A DNA stretch of 64,000 nucleotides from Desulfarculus sp. (GCA_016218705.1 JACRDC010000037.1:62001-126000); one strand, 5' to 3'; shown: positions 1-9,756, numbered from the stretch's first letter. Made by a program: numbers and translations. The notes: a model not told the origin generated them from the sequence alone.

Positions 1-97
1 CCAGGGCCTCCTGGTGCTCCTCCATGAGCACCAGGAAACGGGGGCTGGGCTCGGCGGCGAAGGGTTTTTCCTTCAGCCCGTAGAAGTCGGTGTACAT
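1..97 (-). CDS. ExeA/GspA-type AAA ATPase of EPS/secretion loci, N-terminal fragment (runs off window start)
   Basis: Reverse strand from ATG at 97-95 reads MYTDFYGLKEKPFAAEPSPRFLVLMEEHQEAL, the typical N-terminus (MYxxFYGLxxxPFxxxPDPRFLxxxxxHxEAL) of ExeA/XrtA-locus ATPases. Not in the ORF track because it is truncated. Confidence 0.8.
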   Translation of the reverse strand, partial: MYTDFYGLKEKPFAAEPSPRFLVLMEEHQEAL

Positions 98-101
98 CGG
101 C

Positions 102-1781
102 TTAGGTCACCAGGTGAAAGAATTTGAATATCTTTAAAAAAATGTTCTTGAAGGCCTGCGCCCGGCCCGTGACCAATATGCCTACCATGCCCAAGAGGAC
201 GAGGAAGTAGGCTCCGTAGCAGGTGGCCACCAGGCTGGTCCAGAAGCGCTTGCGGTTGCGCTCGGCGGCGGTGGTGAGCGGTGGGATGACCACCAGCACC
301 GGGAAGTTGCCCTGGCGCTCCAACTGCCCCACCGAGGTGAAGGAGGTGTCCAGGAAGTTCAGGCCCAGGGACAGGCCCAGGGCCAGGGCCAGGCCCAGGC
401 CCAGGCTGGCGGGCAGGGCGCGCTTGACGCTGGGACGGAAGGGGGCGTCGGGCACCTCGGCCGGGTCCACCACCTCGAACTGCTCGCCGCGCTGGGTGCG
501 CTCCAGGTTGGCCGAGAGGCTGGCGTCCAGGGTCTTGCCCTGTAGTTTCTCGAAGGCCACCTTGAGGGCCTCGTAGCCGCGGGTCAACTCGACCAGCCGC
601 TCGGCCACCGCCGGGCCGTTCTCGATACGCTTGCGCACCTGCTCGATCTCGGCGGCCACCTCGGCCCGCTCCTGGATGACCGCGTCTATGCGCGCCTGGT
701 GCTCGCGGATGCGCGTGGCGATGCGCTCGCGGCTCTGGCGCACCGAGTCCAGGGCCACCGATTCGGCGTCCTTGTCGGGGGTATCGGCGGGCTGGATGCC
801 CTTGGCCAGCAGGGCCGCCGCCTTCTGGGCGTTTTTCTCGGCCTCGGTGGCCTCGGCCTTGGCCAGATGGGTCTTGAGCCGCAGGATATCGGGGTGGTCC
901 TCGGTGTAGATGACCAAGAGGCGCTCCAGCTCGCTGCGGATGGCCTTGGAGGTGGTCTCCTCCTGGTTCTTGGCGCCCACCCCGCCACCACCGCCGCCCT
1001 GGCGGCGTTGCAACTCCTCGCGGTGCAGCTTGAGCTGCTCCTCGCGGAACTGCTCGGTGCCCAGTTCCTTCTCCAGGCCGTCCAAGCGGGTGCGCTCGCC
1101 CTGCAGGATGCCGCTGAGCTGCACGTCCTTGTTCTGGAACTGGCCGATGATGAAGAGGTTCTTTTCCTGGGCCTCGGGCAGCTCCTGGAGGTGGCGCTCC
1201 TTGAACTCGGTGATCCTGCCCTCCCACTCCTGCAACTGGCTCTTCATGCGCTCCAGTTCGCGCGACAAGAAGCGCGCCGTGCCCACGGCGTCCTCCTCGC
1301 GGATGCGCAGGTTGCTGTCCACGAAGAAGGCGGCCAGGGCGTTGGCCACCGCGGCCACGGTCTGGGGGTCGGAGTAGAGGAACTCGATGGTGAAGTAGTT
1401 CTTCTGGGAGATTTTGATGCTGATGTCCTTGCGCATCAGTTGGGCCAGCTCGTCGGGGGCCAGCTTGTCCTTCATATGGGGGTAAAGATTGAAGCGCTCG
1501 ATGATCTCCATGAGCCGGCTACGGCTAAGGACCTGCTGGGTGATGATCTGCAGGCGCTCCTGGATCTTGGTGGTGACCGTGGCCTGCACCAGCTCGGTGG
1601 GCACCTTCTGGGGCTGCACCAGGACCAGGCAGGAGGCCTGGTACATGGGTGGCCAGAACAGACAGTAGGCCACGCCCACGGTGAGCACGGTCAGGAAGAT
1701 GGTGGCCGAGAGCACGGCCCGCCGTTTGATGATGAACAGATACTTGCGTATGTCTATGGTTGGGGTGGCTTGCGTGGCCAT
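102..1781 (-). CDS. Polysaccharide chain-length determinant (Wzz/GumC-like) protein
   Basis: N-terminal and C-terminal TM segments, long coiled-coil middle, Wzz-like N-terminal domain; adjacent to Wza-type gene. Confidence 0.88.
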   Translation of the reverse strand: MATQATPTIDIRKYLFIIKRRAVLSATIFLTVLTVGVAYCLFWPPMYQASCLVLVQPQKVPTELVQATVTTKIQERLQIITQQVLSRSRLMEIIERFNLYPHMKDKLAPDELAQLMRKDISIKISQKNYFTIEFLYSDPQTVAAVANALAAFFVDSNLRIREEDAVGTARFLSRELERMKSQLQEWEGRITEFKERHLQELPEAQEKNLFIIGQFQNKDVQLSGILQGERTRLDGLEKELGTEQFREEQLKLHREELQRRQGGGGGGVGAKNQEETTSKAIRSELERLLVIYTEDHPDILRLKTHLAKAEATEAEKNAQKAAALLAKGIQPADTPDKDAESVALDSVRQSRERIATRIREHQARIDAVIQERAEVAAEIEQVRKRIENGPAVAERLVELTRGYEALKVAFEKLQGKTLDASLSANLERTQRGEQFEVVDPAEVPDAPFRPSVKRALPASLGLGLALALGLSLGLNFLDTSFTSVGQLERQGNFPVLVVIPPLTTAAERNRKRFWTSLVATCYGAYFLVLLGMVGILVTGRAQAFKNIFLKIFKFFHLVT

Positions 1782-1785
1782 GCTT

Positions 1786-3156
1786 CTACCACCTGAAGGG
1801 CAGTTCGTAATCCATGGAGAGGACCACCCGGTTCTGTTCCAGGTTGTCGGTGTCGTTTTCGCTGTAGCGCGTCAGGTAGCGGTAGTCCAGCTTGACGCTC
1901 CAGTGCTGGGTGAACTGGTAGGAGGCCAGGCTGTAGAACCGCCAGTACTCGGCGTAACCCAGGGTGGTGGGGGAGATGCCGGCGCGCTGGTTCTGCTTGT
2001 AGTCGTCGCGCACCCAGTCGGCGCCAAAGCCCAGGCGCCAGCGCGCCGCCGGCCGCACGTCCAGGCTGGCGCTGACCTGCTTGCGGTCCACCAGGCCGGT
2101 GTTCTGCCCCAGGCTCTGGTTTTCGTCCATGGAGGCCAGGGTGGAGACCCTGAACAGCCACAGCTTTTCGCGGTAGGTCAGTTGCAGGTTGCCCACGGGG
2201 GCGTATTCGCCCGAGGCCGAGTTGGCGCTCTTTTCGCCCTCCACGTAGGTGACGCCTCCGTAGCCCTCCAGTTCCCATTTGGGGCTGAAGGCCTTCTTGA
2301 AGCCCAGGCGGGGGGAGTAGTAGGTGTAGTCGCGGCCCTGCTGGATGGAGCCCGTGTCGCTCAAGGAGCGCGAGCCGCCCACCACGGCGCCGGCCCAGAC
2401 CTCGTCGTGGGAGTTGAAGAGGTAGGCCAGGCGGGCCTCGGCGGTGCCGCGCTGCACGTCGCTGGAGCGCTCGTAGTCGTCCTGGTCGCCGGTGAGGAAC
2501 AGGCTGGTCCGGTAGCGGGGGCTCAGGCGGTAGGTCAGGCCCAGGTCGGCGTGATGGGAGGCCTGGTCCTCCAGGGTGGGGTTTTCGTTGCGGGTGATGG
2601 CGTAGGAGTAGCCGGCCGTTAACTGGCTGCCGCCCGGTCCCAAAAGGCGGGTGACGCGGGCGCCGGTGGTGTTGCGGTCGCGGCGGCCGCTGGCCGGGCG
2701 CACCCGGGTAAAGCCGCCGGTTTCGTCTATCTCCTCCTGGTCGTAGCTGGACGAGAAGGAATTGTAGGCCTCGAAGGCCCAGATGCGCGTGGGCAGATAG
2801 CGCCAGCGGGCGGTGATGTCGCCGTTCTGGAAGCCGTCGTAGTTGTGCAGGCGGTAATATTTGTCGAACTGGGCCGAGGCCGACACCTGGAACAGGTTGT
2901 TGGGCTTGCCGGCCTCCAGGGTGGCGGCTGGCCGCGTGGTGACGAAGCCGTCGCCGCGCCGGGCCTTTTGCTGGCGCACGTTGTCGTCGTAACCCACGCC
3001 GGCGCTGATGCTGGGGGTGAAGATGATGCCGGCCCAGGCCGCCGCCGGCGCCAAGGCCGCCAGCATCAGGCAGACCGCCAGCCAAAGCAGGCCCCCACGC
3101 CCCCCATCTGGGCGGCTACCGCTGGCTGCTGCTTGCTGGCTCCTGGTACTGGTCAC
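1786..3156 (-). CDS. Outer-membrane beta-barrel protein of EPS locus
   Basis: Signal peptide, many alternating aromatic/amphipathic strands, C-terminal aromatic end (ELPFRW); EPS operon position. Confidence 0.75.
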   Translation of the reverse strand: MTSTRSQQAAASGSRPDGGRGGLLWLAVCLMLAALAPAAAWAGIIFTPSISAGVGYDDNVRQQKARRGDGFVTTRPAATLEAGKPNNLFQVSASAQFDKYYRLHNYDGFQNGDITARWRYLPTRIWAFEAYNSFSSSYDQEEIDETGGFTRVRPASGRRDRNTTGARVTRLLGPGGSQLTAGYSYAITRNENPTLEDQASHHADLGLTYRLSPRYRTSLFLTGDQDDYERSSDVQRGTAEARLAYLFNSHDEVWAGAVVGGSRSLSDTGSIQQGRDYTYYSPRLGFKKAFSPKWELEGYGGVTYVEGEKSANSASGEYAPVGNLQLTYREKLWLFRVSTLASMDENQSLGQNTGLVDRKQVSASLDVRPAARWRLGFGADWVRDDYKQNQRAGISPTTLGYAEYWRFYSLASYQFTQHWSVKLDYRYLTRYSENDTDNLEQNRVVLSMDYELPFRW

Positions 3157-3731
3157 GGTACGATGATTATGTCCCCGGGTAGAAGCTCCATGTTCTGCAT
3201 GGGGTTCTTGCCGGCGATCACCTCGGAGAACTTGACCGGCATGCGCGTCTGATTGCCCCCCTTGCCCCTGAGCACCACCACATCGTCCTTGTTGGCCCAG
3301 TCGTTGAAGCCCCCGGCGGCGGCGATGCCCTGCAACACGGTGGAGGCCGACAGCAGGGGATACTCGCCGGCCTTGACCACGTTGCCCAGCACGCTGAAGG
3401 AATGGCTGCGGGGGTTGTTGACGATAACGTAGACCTTGGGCGCGGCGATATAGCGCTCCAGGGACTTGGTGATGGCCTCCTTGAGCTCCATGGGCGTCTG
3501 GCCGGCGGCCACCACGTCGTCGGCCAGGGGCATGGACAAGCGGCCATCGGGCCGCACCAGCACGTCCCGGCGGGTCAGGGCGTCCTCGCGCCAGACCACG
3601 ATCTCCAGGATGTCGCTGGGACCGATACGGTAGGGCTCCAGCATGGCGTCAACGGCCAGGGCGGGCAGGGCCGGGGCCACCAGACCCATGAAAACCAATA
3701 AACTCAGCACAATTTTTTTCACAGGCCGCAT
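3153..3731 (-). CDS. Polysaccharide export protein (Wza/SLBB-type)
   Basis: YRIGPSDILEIVVWREDALTRRDVLVRPDGRLSMPLADDVVAAGQTPMEL poly_export motif; signal peptide. Confidence 0.93.
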   Translation of the reverse strand: MRPVKKIVLSLLVFMGLVAPALPALAVDAMLEPYRIGPSDILEIVVWREDALTRRDVLVRPDGRLSMPLADDVVAAGQTPMELKEAITKSLERYIAAPKVYVIVNNPRSHSFSVLGNVVKAGEYPLLSASTVLQGIAAAGGFNDWANKDDVVVLRGKGGNQTRMPVKFSEVIAGKNPMQNMELLPGDIIIVP

Positions 3732-4069
3732 CCTCGTCTAAAACCGGCAGCGAACATCGGGGGACAACCCAGCAGGCCTTGTAGGCAATTGCTATTTTAC
3801 CTTAGTCCATAGCGCGTTGGGCCGCAAGCCAAAAATGCTACGGGACACGCATGGTTGACAACTGTCAGTAATGGTTGGCAGGCGCGCGGCATGGTGATTT
3901 GCTCCCCCGTATGGCCGCTGGCCTGGGCTATATTAGGGCTTGGCGGAAGGGTCCCTGGCCCCAGCCGCCTGGCACAGGAGTGAATAACTTATCGGCCGCC
4001 GGCGGGCAAGCATTAATCTTTAGCCCCAGGCCGGCGTTTTGCCATCTCGGATGCGAGGTCTTATAGGCC

Positions 4070-5071
4070 ATGAAGCAGGGGCCGCCGCTGAATCTGCTCA
4101 TAACCGTGGACACCGAGTTGTCCCACTCCCGGCGGGAGGACCTGGCCAGCCGCCTGGAGGCGGTGCGCGACCGCGACGTCTTCGGCCGCACCCCCCAGGG
4201 CGACTTCGGCCTGGCCTACATCCTGGAGCGGCTACAGGCCCACGGGCTCAAGGCCACGTTTTTTCTGGAGGCCTTTTACGGGCTCTACGCTGGCGCGGCC
4301 GAGTTGGGGAGCCTGGTGGAGCTGGTGGCGAGCGCTGGCCAGGAGGTGGCCCTGCACCTGCACAGCGAGTGGCTGGAGCTGCTCGACCTGCCGCGGTTGG
4401 CCGGGCTCAGGGGCGACAACCTCAAGGACTTCAGCCGCCAGGACCAACAGCGCCTCATCGCCCTGGGCCTGGAGGTCATGGGGCGTGCCGGGGCCGGCCC
4501 GGTCAAGGCCCTGCGCGCCGGCAACTACGGGGCCAACCTGGATACCCTGGCCGCCGCCGCCCAGAACGGACTATCCTTCGAAACCAGCTACAACCCCGCC
4601 TACCTGGGTGGCGCTTGCCAGATTGCCCTGCCCCAGCCCCTGTGGCAGCCCATGCGCCTGGAAGGGGTCTGGGAGTTGCCGGTCAGCGCCTTCCGCGACT
4701 ACCCCGGCCACCTGCGCCCCTTGCAGCTCTCGGCCTGCTCCCTGGGCGAGTTGACCCATGCCATAACCCAGGCCGCCGAGTGGGGCTGGCCCTGCCTGGT
4801 GCTGGTGATGCACAGCTTCGAGCTTATCCAGCGCCGGCACCTCACGGGCCTGGAGCCCCGGGCCGACGCCCCGATGCTCAGGCGTTTCGAGGGGCTGTGC
4901 CAGTTCCTGGCCGCCCGGCGCCAGCAGGTGCGCACCTGCCACTTCGCCGGCATCGCCACCCAGGACCTGGAGCGGCCCCAGCTGGCGGCGCCGCTCTCCT
5001 CCCACCCCGGGCGCACCCTGTGGCGCCTGGCCCAGCAGGTCTGGCGCCGCCTGGACAGCCGGCGCAAGTAA
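4070..5071 (+). CDS. Polysaccharide deacetylase-family protein
   Basis: LLITVDTE..., LKATFFLEAFYG, EVALHLHSEW motifs typical of NodB-homology deacetylases. Confidence 0.75.
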   Translation: MKQGPPLNLLITVDTELSHSRREDLASRLEAVRDRDVFGRTPQGDFGLAYILERLQAHGLKATFFLEAFYGLYAGAAELGSLVELVASAGQEVALHLHSEWLELLDLPRLAGLRGDNLKDFSRQDQQRLIALGLEVMGRAGAGPVKALRAGNYGANLDTLAAAAQNGLSFETSYNPAYLGGACQIALPQPLWQPMRLEGVWELPVSAFRDYPGHLRPLQLSACSLGELTHAITQAAEWGWPCLVLVMHSFELIQRRHLTGLEPRADAPMLRRFEGLCQFLAARRQQVRTCHFAGIATQDLERPQLAAPLSSHPGRTLWRLAQQVWRRLDSRRK

Positions 5072-5104
5072 TTGGCATCGCGGCGGGTCTGGCCGGGAAG
5101 GCCC

Positions 5105-6040
5105 CTAGCCCCGGCCGTGGAGGCGTGCCTTGAGGGCCTTTTTTAGCCCCAGCTTTTCAGCCAAGGCGCTTAAGGCCCGCCACAGGCGGGCCAGGCCGTG
5201 GTGGGTGGCCACCAACAGGGCCAGGTCGGCGTGGCTTTTGAAGAAAAAGATGTCGGCGCAGGCGCGGGAGGCGGTGGCGAAGGTCTGTTTGTGCTGGCCC
5301 TCGCCCTCGGTGAAATCGAAGACCCGCACCGCCGGGTCGCCGAACAGGTCCTCCAGGGCCAGGTATTGCAGCACAATGCCCGGCGAGGCCTGCTTGAAGG
5401 CCGGGTCATAGCCCACGTAGTCATAGGCCAGCACGCCGTCCTCCACCTCGCCGTAGATGTAGGCCGCCGGCTGGCCGTCCAGCCGGAGCACATAGCCCCG
5501 CATGGCCCCCCGGGCGGCCCGCTCCAGGAACTGGCGGCGGAAGGCTTCGCCCTGGGGCAGGCCGGTACCCAACAGGCGCTCCTGGTAGGTCTTGGCCGAA
5601 ACCTGGCTGGCCAGGTAAAAAAACTCCTCGGCGTTGCCGCCGTCCCGGCAGACCACCAGGTCGAGCGCGCCGCCCTGGGCCTGCATGAGCTTGCGCACCT
5701 TGCGTTGCAGGGTGCCCCGGCTCTTGGAGCCCATGGCCGCCAGGTAGTCCGGGAAGCCGCCCCTCAGGTCCACGTAGTAACGCTGGTATTGACGGGGGGC
5801 GTAGCGCAGAAAGCCGGGTAGGCGCTTTAGCACCGGCAGCGGCCCGGGCACCGGCAGCGAGGGCAGGTAGGCGGCCCGGCAGCCACTCTGGCGCAGGGCC
5901 TCCAGGGGCGGGGGCGGCACCTGGGCCGGGGCGGAGAGGAAGTCGGTGGTCACCACCACCGCCCGGTAGCGCACCCGGGCCAGGGTGATGCCCCCGAAGC
6001 GCAGGGCCATGGCCAGTTCACGCTCGCTCCAGGGGGGCAT
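5105..6040 (-). CDS. FemAB/CelD-like GNAT-fold acyltransferase
   Basis: ORF from MPPWSERELAM; contains KSRGTLQRKVRKL, YIYGEVEDGVLAYDYVGYDPAFKQASPGIVLQYLALEDLF..DFTEGEGQHK pattern of BcsL/CelD-type GNATs. Confidence 0.75.
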   Translation of the reverse strand: MPPWSERELAMALRFGGITLARVRYRAVVVTTDFLSAPAQVPPPPLEALRQSGCRAAYLPSLPVPGPLPVLKRLPGFLRYAPRQYQRYYVDLRGGFPDYLAAMGSKSRGTLQRKVRKLMQAQGGALDLVVCRDGGNAEEFFYLASQVSAKTYQERLLGTGLPQGEAFRRQFLERAARGAMRGYVLRLDGQPAAYIYGEVEDGVLAYDYVGYDPAFKQASPGIVLQYLALEDLFGDPAVRVFDFTEGEGQHKQTFATASRACADIFFFKSHADLALLVATHHGLARLWRALSALAEKLGLKKALKARLHGRG

Positions 6041-6075
6041 GGCCTCTCCGCCGGGGTCTCGCCCCGGCCTTTTGC

Positions 6076-6801
6076 TCAGGGCCGGTTGCGGTAGATGGCG
6101 TACTCGGGGTGGCTCACCAGGCGCTCCAGGAAGCCGGCCTGGGCCAGCACCTCCTCGTGCACCGGGTTGTAGTACACCAGGTAGCAGGTCCGCGGCGCGG
6201 CGCCGAGCGACTGGCGGATGTTCTCCACCACCTTGGCCAGGATGTCCGCGCCGAAGGGGTTGTAGAAGTAATAGACCCCCGGCTCGGGGGGGAGGGGGAA
6301 CTGGCTGGCGTCGCCCAGTTCCAGGCGCACATTGCCGCCCTTGCCCGTGGCCTGTCTGAACTTGCGCAGGTTGTCCTGGGCCACCTGGTGCAATTGGGGC
6401 GAGAACTCCACGCCCACGATCTGGGCAAAGGGAAAGCGCGCCGCCAGCAGCACCGCCCGGCCCTTGCCCGAGCCGAAGTCCACGAAGACGTAGCGGGGAT
6501 AGTCCAGTTCCAGATGCTCCAGCATCTGGTAGAAGTCCTGCATGGGCGTGGGCTGGTAGCGGAACCCCGAGGTCCAGTTGGGGCTCTGGATGTCCAGGTT
6601 GGACAGGTCTATCACCCCGTCGGTGTCCAGGCCCATCTGGGCGTCCAGGATGCTCTTGGCCGGGGGTTGGCCCAGGCGCTGGAAACGCCGGGGCAGGCCG
6701 GTGATGAACAACCACACGTGGCGCCAGCCCACGGCGATGGTGCCGCCCAGGCCGTGGTTGGCCAAGGCCCGCTGCCAGCGCCGCCAAAGAGCCAGGATCA
6801 T
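6076..6801 (-). CDS. Class I SAM-dependent methyltransferase
   Basis: FVDFGSGKGRAVLLAA motif I, VGVEFSPQLHQVAQDNL. Confidence 0.82.
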   Translation of the reverse strand: MILALWRRWQRALANHGLGGTIAVGWRHVWLFITGLPRRFQRLGQPPAKSILDAQMGLDTDGVIDLSNLDIQSPNWTSGFRYQPTPMQDFYQMLEHLELDYPRYVFVDFGSGKGRAVLLAARFPFAQIVGVEFSPQLHQVAQDNLRKFRQATGKGGNVRLELGDASQFPLPPEPGVYYFYNPFGADILAKVVENIRQSLGAAPRTCYLVYYNPVHEEVLAQAGFLERLVSHPEYAIYRNRP

Positions 6802-6819
6802 GGGCCTTCCCCTTGGGGC

Positions 6820-8196
6820 CTAGCCCCGGTCGCGGGCCTCTTTCACCGCGCCCTCCACCAGGGCCTGTATCTCGGCCAGGCGGGCCTGGCTCTGGGCCTC
6901 GAAGCGCATTACCAAGGCCGGCTGGGTGTTGCTGGCCCGCACCAGGCCCCAGCCGTCGGCAAAGGTGACCCGCACGCCGTCCACGTCCACCACCTCGAAC
7001 TCCCGGGAGAGCTTGGCCGTCACCTCGCTCACCACCCGGAACTTGATCTCGTCGGGGCAGTCCACCCTTATCTCGGGGGTGCTCACCACCGGCGGCAGGT
7101 CATTGAGCCAGGAGGACAGGGGCGCCGGGTTGGCCGAGAGCAGCTCGCACAGGCGAAGGCTGGCGTAGATGGCGTCGTCAAAGCCGAACCAGCGGTGCTT
7201 GAAGAACATGTGGCCGCTCATCTCGCCGGCCAGCAAGGCCCCGGTCTCGGCCATCTTCTGCTTGATGAGGCTGTGGCCGGCCTTCCACATGATGGGCAGG
7301 CCGCCGTGGTTCCTGATGTCGTCGTAGAGGTTCTTGGAGCACTTCACCTCGCCGATGAAGGTGGCCCCGGGGTTGTCGCTCAGGATGGAGCGGGCGAAGA
7401 TGGCCAGCAGCATGTCGCCCCACAGGGGCTCGCCGCGCTCGTCCACGGCGCCCACGCGGTCGGAGTCGCCGTCATAGGCCACTCCGGCCCGCAGCCCCTG
7501 CTCCTTGACCACCCGGCAGAGGTCTACCAGGTTGGCGGGCACGGTGGGGTCGGGATCGTGGTTGGGGAAGCGGCCGTCCATGTCGCAGTACAGGGGCAGC
7601 ACCTCGATGCCCAGGCGTCGCATCAGGGGCACCGCCACCGGCCCGGCGGTGCCGTTGCCGGCGTCCACGGCCAGCTTGAGGGGGCCTTGCAGGTGGATGT
7701 TGGCCGCCACGTAGTCCAGGTAGGGGCCCACGATCTCCTCTTGGCTGAGGCTGCCCTTGCCCCTGACCAGGTTGCCGGACTGGGAGATGCCGTAGAGCTT
7801 TTTGATCTCCGCCCCGTGGATGGTGCTCTTGCCGGCCAGCACCTTGAAGCCGTTGTACTGGGGCGGGTTGTGGCTGGCGGTTATCATCACCCCGCCCTGG
7901 GCCTCATAGTGCCAGACCGAGTAGTACAAGAGGGGGGTGGGGCAGACGCCCACGTCCACCACCTGGCGGCCGCTGGCCAACAGGCCCTCCAGCAAGAGCT
8001 CGCGGTAGCGGTCGGAGCTGAGCCGGCAGTCGCGCCCCAGGGTCAGGCGCTCTATGCCCCGGCCCTCCATGTAGGTGCCGATGGCCCGGCCGATCAAGAC
8101 CACGTCTTGCTCGCTGATCTCCTGGTCCACCAGGCCCCGGATGTCGTATTCACGGAAGATGTTGGACTGCATCACGCCTCCACGACTGACTTGCAA
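6820..8196 (-). CDS. Phosphomannomutase/phosphoglucomutase
   Basis: FREYDIRGLV, ITASHNPPQYNGFK active-site serine loop, DGDSDRVGAVDERG metal loop. Confidence 0.95.
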   Translation of the reverse strand: MQVSRGGVMQSNIFREYDIRGLVDQEISEQDVVLIGRAIGTYMEGRGIERLTLGRDCRLSSDRYRELLLEGLLASGRQVVDVGVCPTPLLYYSVWHYEAQGGVMITASHNPPQYNGFKVLAGKSTIHGAEIKKLYGISQSGNLVRGKGSLSQEEIVGPYLDYVAANIHLQGPLKLAVDAGNGTAGPVAVPLMRRLGIEVLPLYCDMDGRFPNHDPDPTVPANLVDLCRVVKEQGLRAGVAYDGDSDRVGAVDERGEPLWGDMLLAIFARSILSDNPGATFIGEVKCSKNLYDDIRNHGGLPIMWKAGHSLIKQKMAETGALLAGEMSGHMFFKHRWFGFDDAIYASLRLCELLSANPAPLSSWLNDLPPVVSTPEIRVDCPDEIKFRVVSEVTAKLSREFEVVDVDGVRVTFADGWGLVRASNTQPALVMRFEAQSQARLAEIQALVEGAVKEARDRG

Positions 8197-8288
8197 CCCC
8201 CGGGCGCCGCGCCCGGAAGGTGCCTATTCTAGCAGATTGGGGGCATTTTGACCTGGGGACTTGCAGGCGGCGGGCTGCGCTGGCAAAT

Positions 8289-8336
8289 ACGGGTCGGTTG
8301 GCGTGCTAGACCAGGCCGCAGTCTGGCCGCTCCCGT
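8289..8336 (+). repeat. Dispersed repeat, family A
   Basis: ACGGGTCGGTTGGCGTGCTAG...GGCCGCTCCCGT. Confidence 0.65.
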
Positions 8337-8373
8337 GGCAAGTCAGTTCAAGAAAAGCAGACAAGGCAAGAAT

Positions 8374-8410
8374 AAGCGGTTCTTTTTTGTGTCCCGCTCC
8401 ACGCCCGGCC
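8374..8410 (+). repeat. Repeat family B
   Basis: AAGCGGTTCTTTTTTGTGTCCCGCTCCACGCCCGG; inverted near-identical copy at 8697-8733. Confidence 0.7.
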
Positions 8411-8628
8411 ATATTTGCCCTGCCGGTGCCAGTGCCGGCGCGGGCCGGCTTGGCCCGGGTGCGTGGCCGGTTTGGCCTCAGACTGCCCGGGCATTGGCCA
8501 GCCTGGATCAGACGGCGCCCTTCCGGTGAGTTAAAGCAATGGCCGGGCTGAGAGCGGGACACGGGGTCTGGGGGGAGAAAGAAATCCCAGGCTGTTGGCC
8601 CCAGGATTTTGTCTGAGAAGAGCCAAGA

Positions 8629-8675
8629 ACGGGAGCCGGCGGCCCTGGTGTAAGCTACAGCGCCAACCGGCCCGT
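8629..8675 (-). repeat. Dispersed repeat, family A, inverted copy
   Basis: Reverse complement ACGGGCCGGTTGGCGCTGTAGC...GCCGCCGGCTCCCGT. Confidence 0.65.
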
Positions 8676-8696
8676 TATCGCCAGCCGCGGCGCGCG

Positions 8697-8733
8697 GCCC
8701 GGGCGTGGAGCGGGGCACAAAAAAGGACCGCTT
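8697..8733 (-). repeat. Repeat family B, inverted copy
   Basis: Reverse complement AAGCGGTCCTTTTTTGTGCCCCGCTCCACGCCCGG. Confidence 0.7.
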
Positions 8734-8766
8734 GTTATTGTTTTGTTCCAGCGGGAGCCGAGGCAC

Positions 8767-9756
8767 TCAGGCCAGGGACTCCAGCAGGGTCAGCCCCCCT
8801 GGGGCGGGGAGCAGGGTAAGGCCCTCCTGGCCGGCGGGCAACAGCCAGGTCTGGCCCGGGGCCAGATTTGGGGCCTGGGCGCCTTGCCAGCGCCCCTGGC
8901 CGGCCAGCACTGTGACCAGGCGCAGTCGCCGGCCCCCCCAGTGGGGCTGGTAGGGCTCGCGCACCTGGGCACCGAGCAGGGCGAAGTGAGGGTCTTCGAC
9001 CAATAGCTCCAGCCGGTTGGGGCCGTCCTCCAGCAGGCGGGGGGCCTGGGGCGCCCCCGGTCCGGCCAGGGTCATCACGGCCAGGGCCTTGTCCTGGTGC
9101 AGGGGGCGCAACTTGCCGTCGCTGCCCGGCCGGTCCCAGTCGTAGAAGCGGTAGGTCACGTCCGAGGCCTGTTGCAACTCGCAGATCACCAGGCCCGGGC
9201 CGGTGGCGTGCACCGTGCCGGCGGGCAGGTGGAAGGTGTCGCCAGCCTTGGCCGGCACCCGGGCCAACAGCGCGGGCAGGCCGCCCTGGGCCGTGGCCCG
9301 GGCCATCTGGGCCTGGTCCACGCCCAGCTTGAGCCCCATGATGATCTCGGCCCCGGGCGCGGCCCCGAGCACGTGCCAGGACTCGCTCTTGCCCCAGGGC
9401 TCGTTCTCCAGGCGGCGGGCAGCCTCGTCGCCGGGGTGCACCTGCACGCTGAGCCACTGGCCCACGTTGAGTATCTTCAGCAGGATGGGCAGGGAGTCGC
9501 CACGGTCTTGGCCCAGGAACCACTGGGGCCAGCGGGCCAGCACCTGGTCCAGGCCCTGGCCGGCCAGGGGGCCGGCGGCCACGGGGGTGACGTGAAGGCG
9601 GTCGCTGGCCAGCCATATCTCGCCGGTGTTCGGCGGCGCCGGCCACAGGCCGTCCCAGGGGGCGGCCAAGGTGGGGCTGGCCCAGACCTTGTCCAGGCAG
9701 AGCGGGGCAAGGGGCAGGGGGCCGCGGGGGGGGCTAGAGGTATTGGTCAAGGCCAT
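8767..9756 (-). CDS. manA: Mannose-6-phosphate isomerase class I (ManA-like)
   Basis: LKILNVGQWLSVQVHPGDEAARRLENEPWGKSESWHVL; DTFHLPAGTVHATGPGLVICELQQASDVTYRFYDW. Confidence 0.92.
   Translation of the reverse strand: MALTNTSSPPRGPLPLAPLCLDKVWASPTLAAPWDGLWPAPPNTGEIWLASDRLHVTPVAAGPLAGQGLDQVLARWPQWFLGQDRGDSLPILLKILNVGQWLSVQVHPGDEAARRLENEPWGKSESWHVLGAAPGAEIIMGLKLGVDQAQMARATAQGGLPALLARVPAKAGDTFHLPAGTVHATGPGLVICELQQASDVTYRFYDWDRPGSDGKLRPLHQDKALAVMTLAGPGAPQAPRLLEDGPNRLELLVEDPHFALLGAQVREPYQPHWGGRRLRLVTVLAGQGRWQGAQAPNLAPGQTWLLPAGQEGLTLLPAPGGLTLLESLA

Noticed and set aside
340-420. Short tandem GGCCCA/GGGCCA-type repeats
   Set aside because: Encode the Leu/Gly/Ala-rich C-terminal TM helix (LGLGLALALGLSLGL) of the chain-length protein; coding constraint explains them.
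6109-8232. Long 707-aa + strand ORF (and similar antisense giants at 35623-37257, 46627-48216, 51043-52566, 43161-44678)
   Set aside because: They lie antisense to clearly recognisable genes (methyltransferase/PMM, rpsA, kinases) and have low-complexity His/Gly/Ala/Val composition typical of antisense frames in GC-rich DNA.
8224-8766. 180-aa minus ORF in the pmm-manA intergenic region
   Set aside because: Built from repeats A and B; the KRSFFVPRSTPG peptide recurs on the + strand ORF (KRFFFVSRSTPG), showing it is repeat DNA rather than protein.
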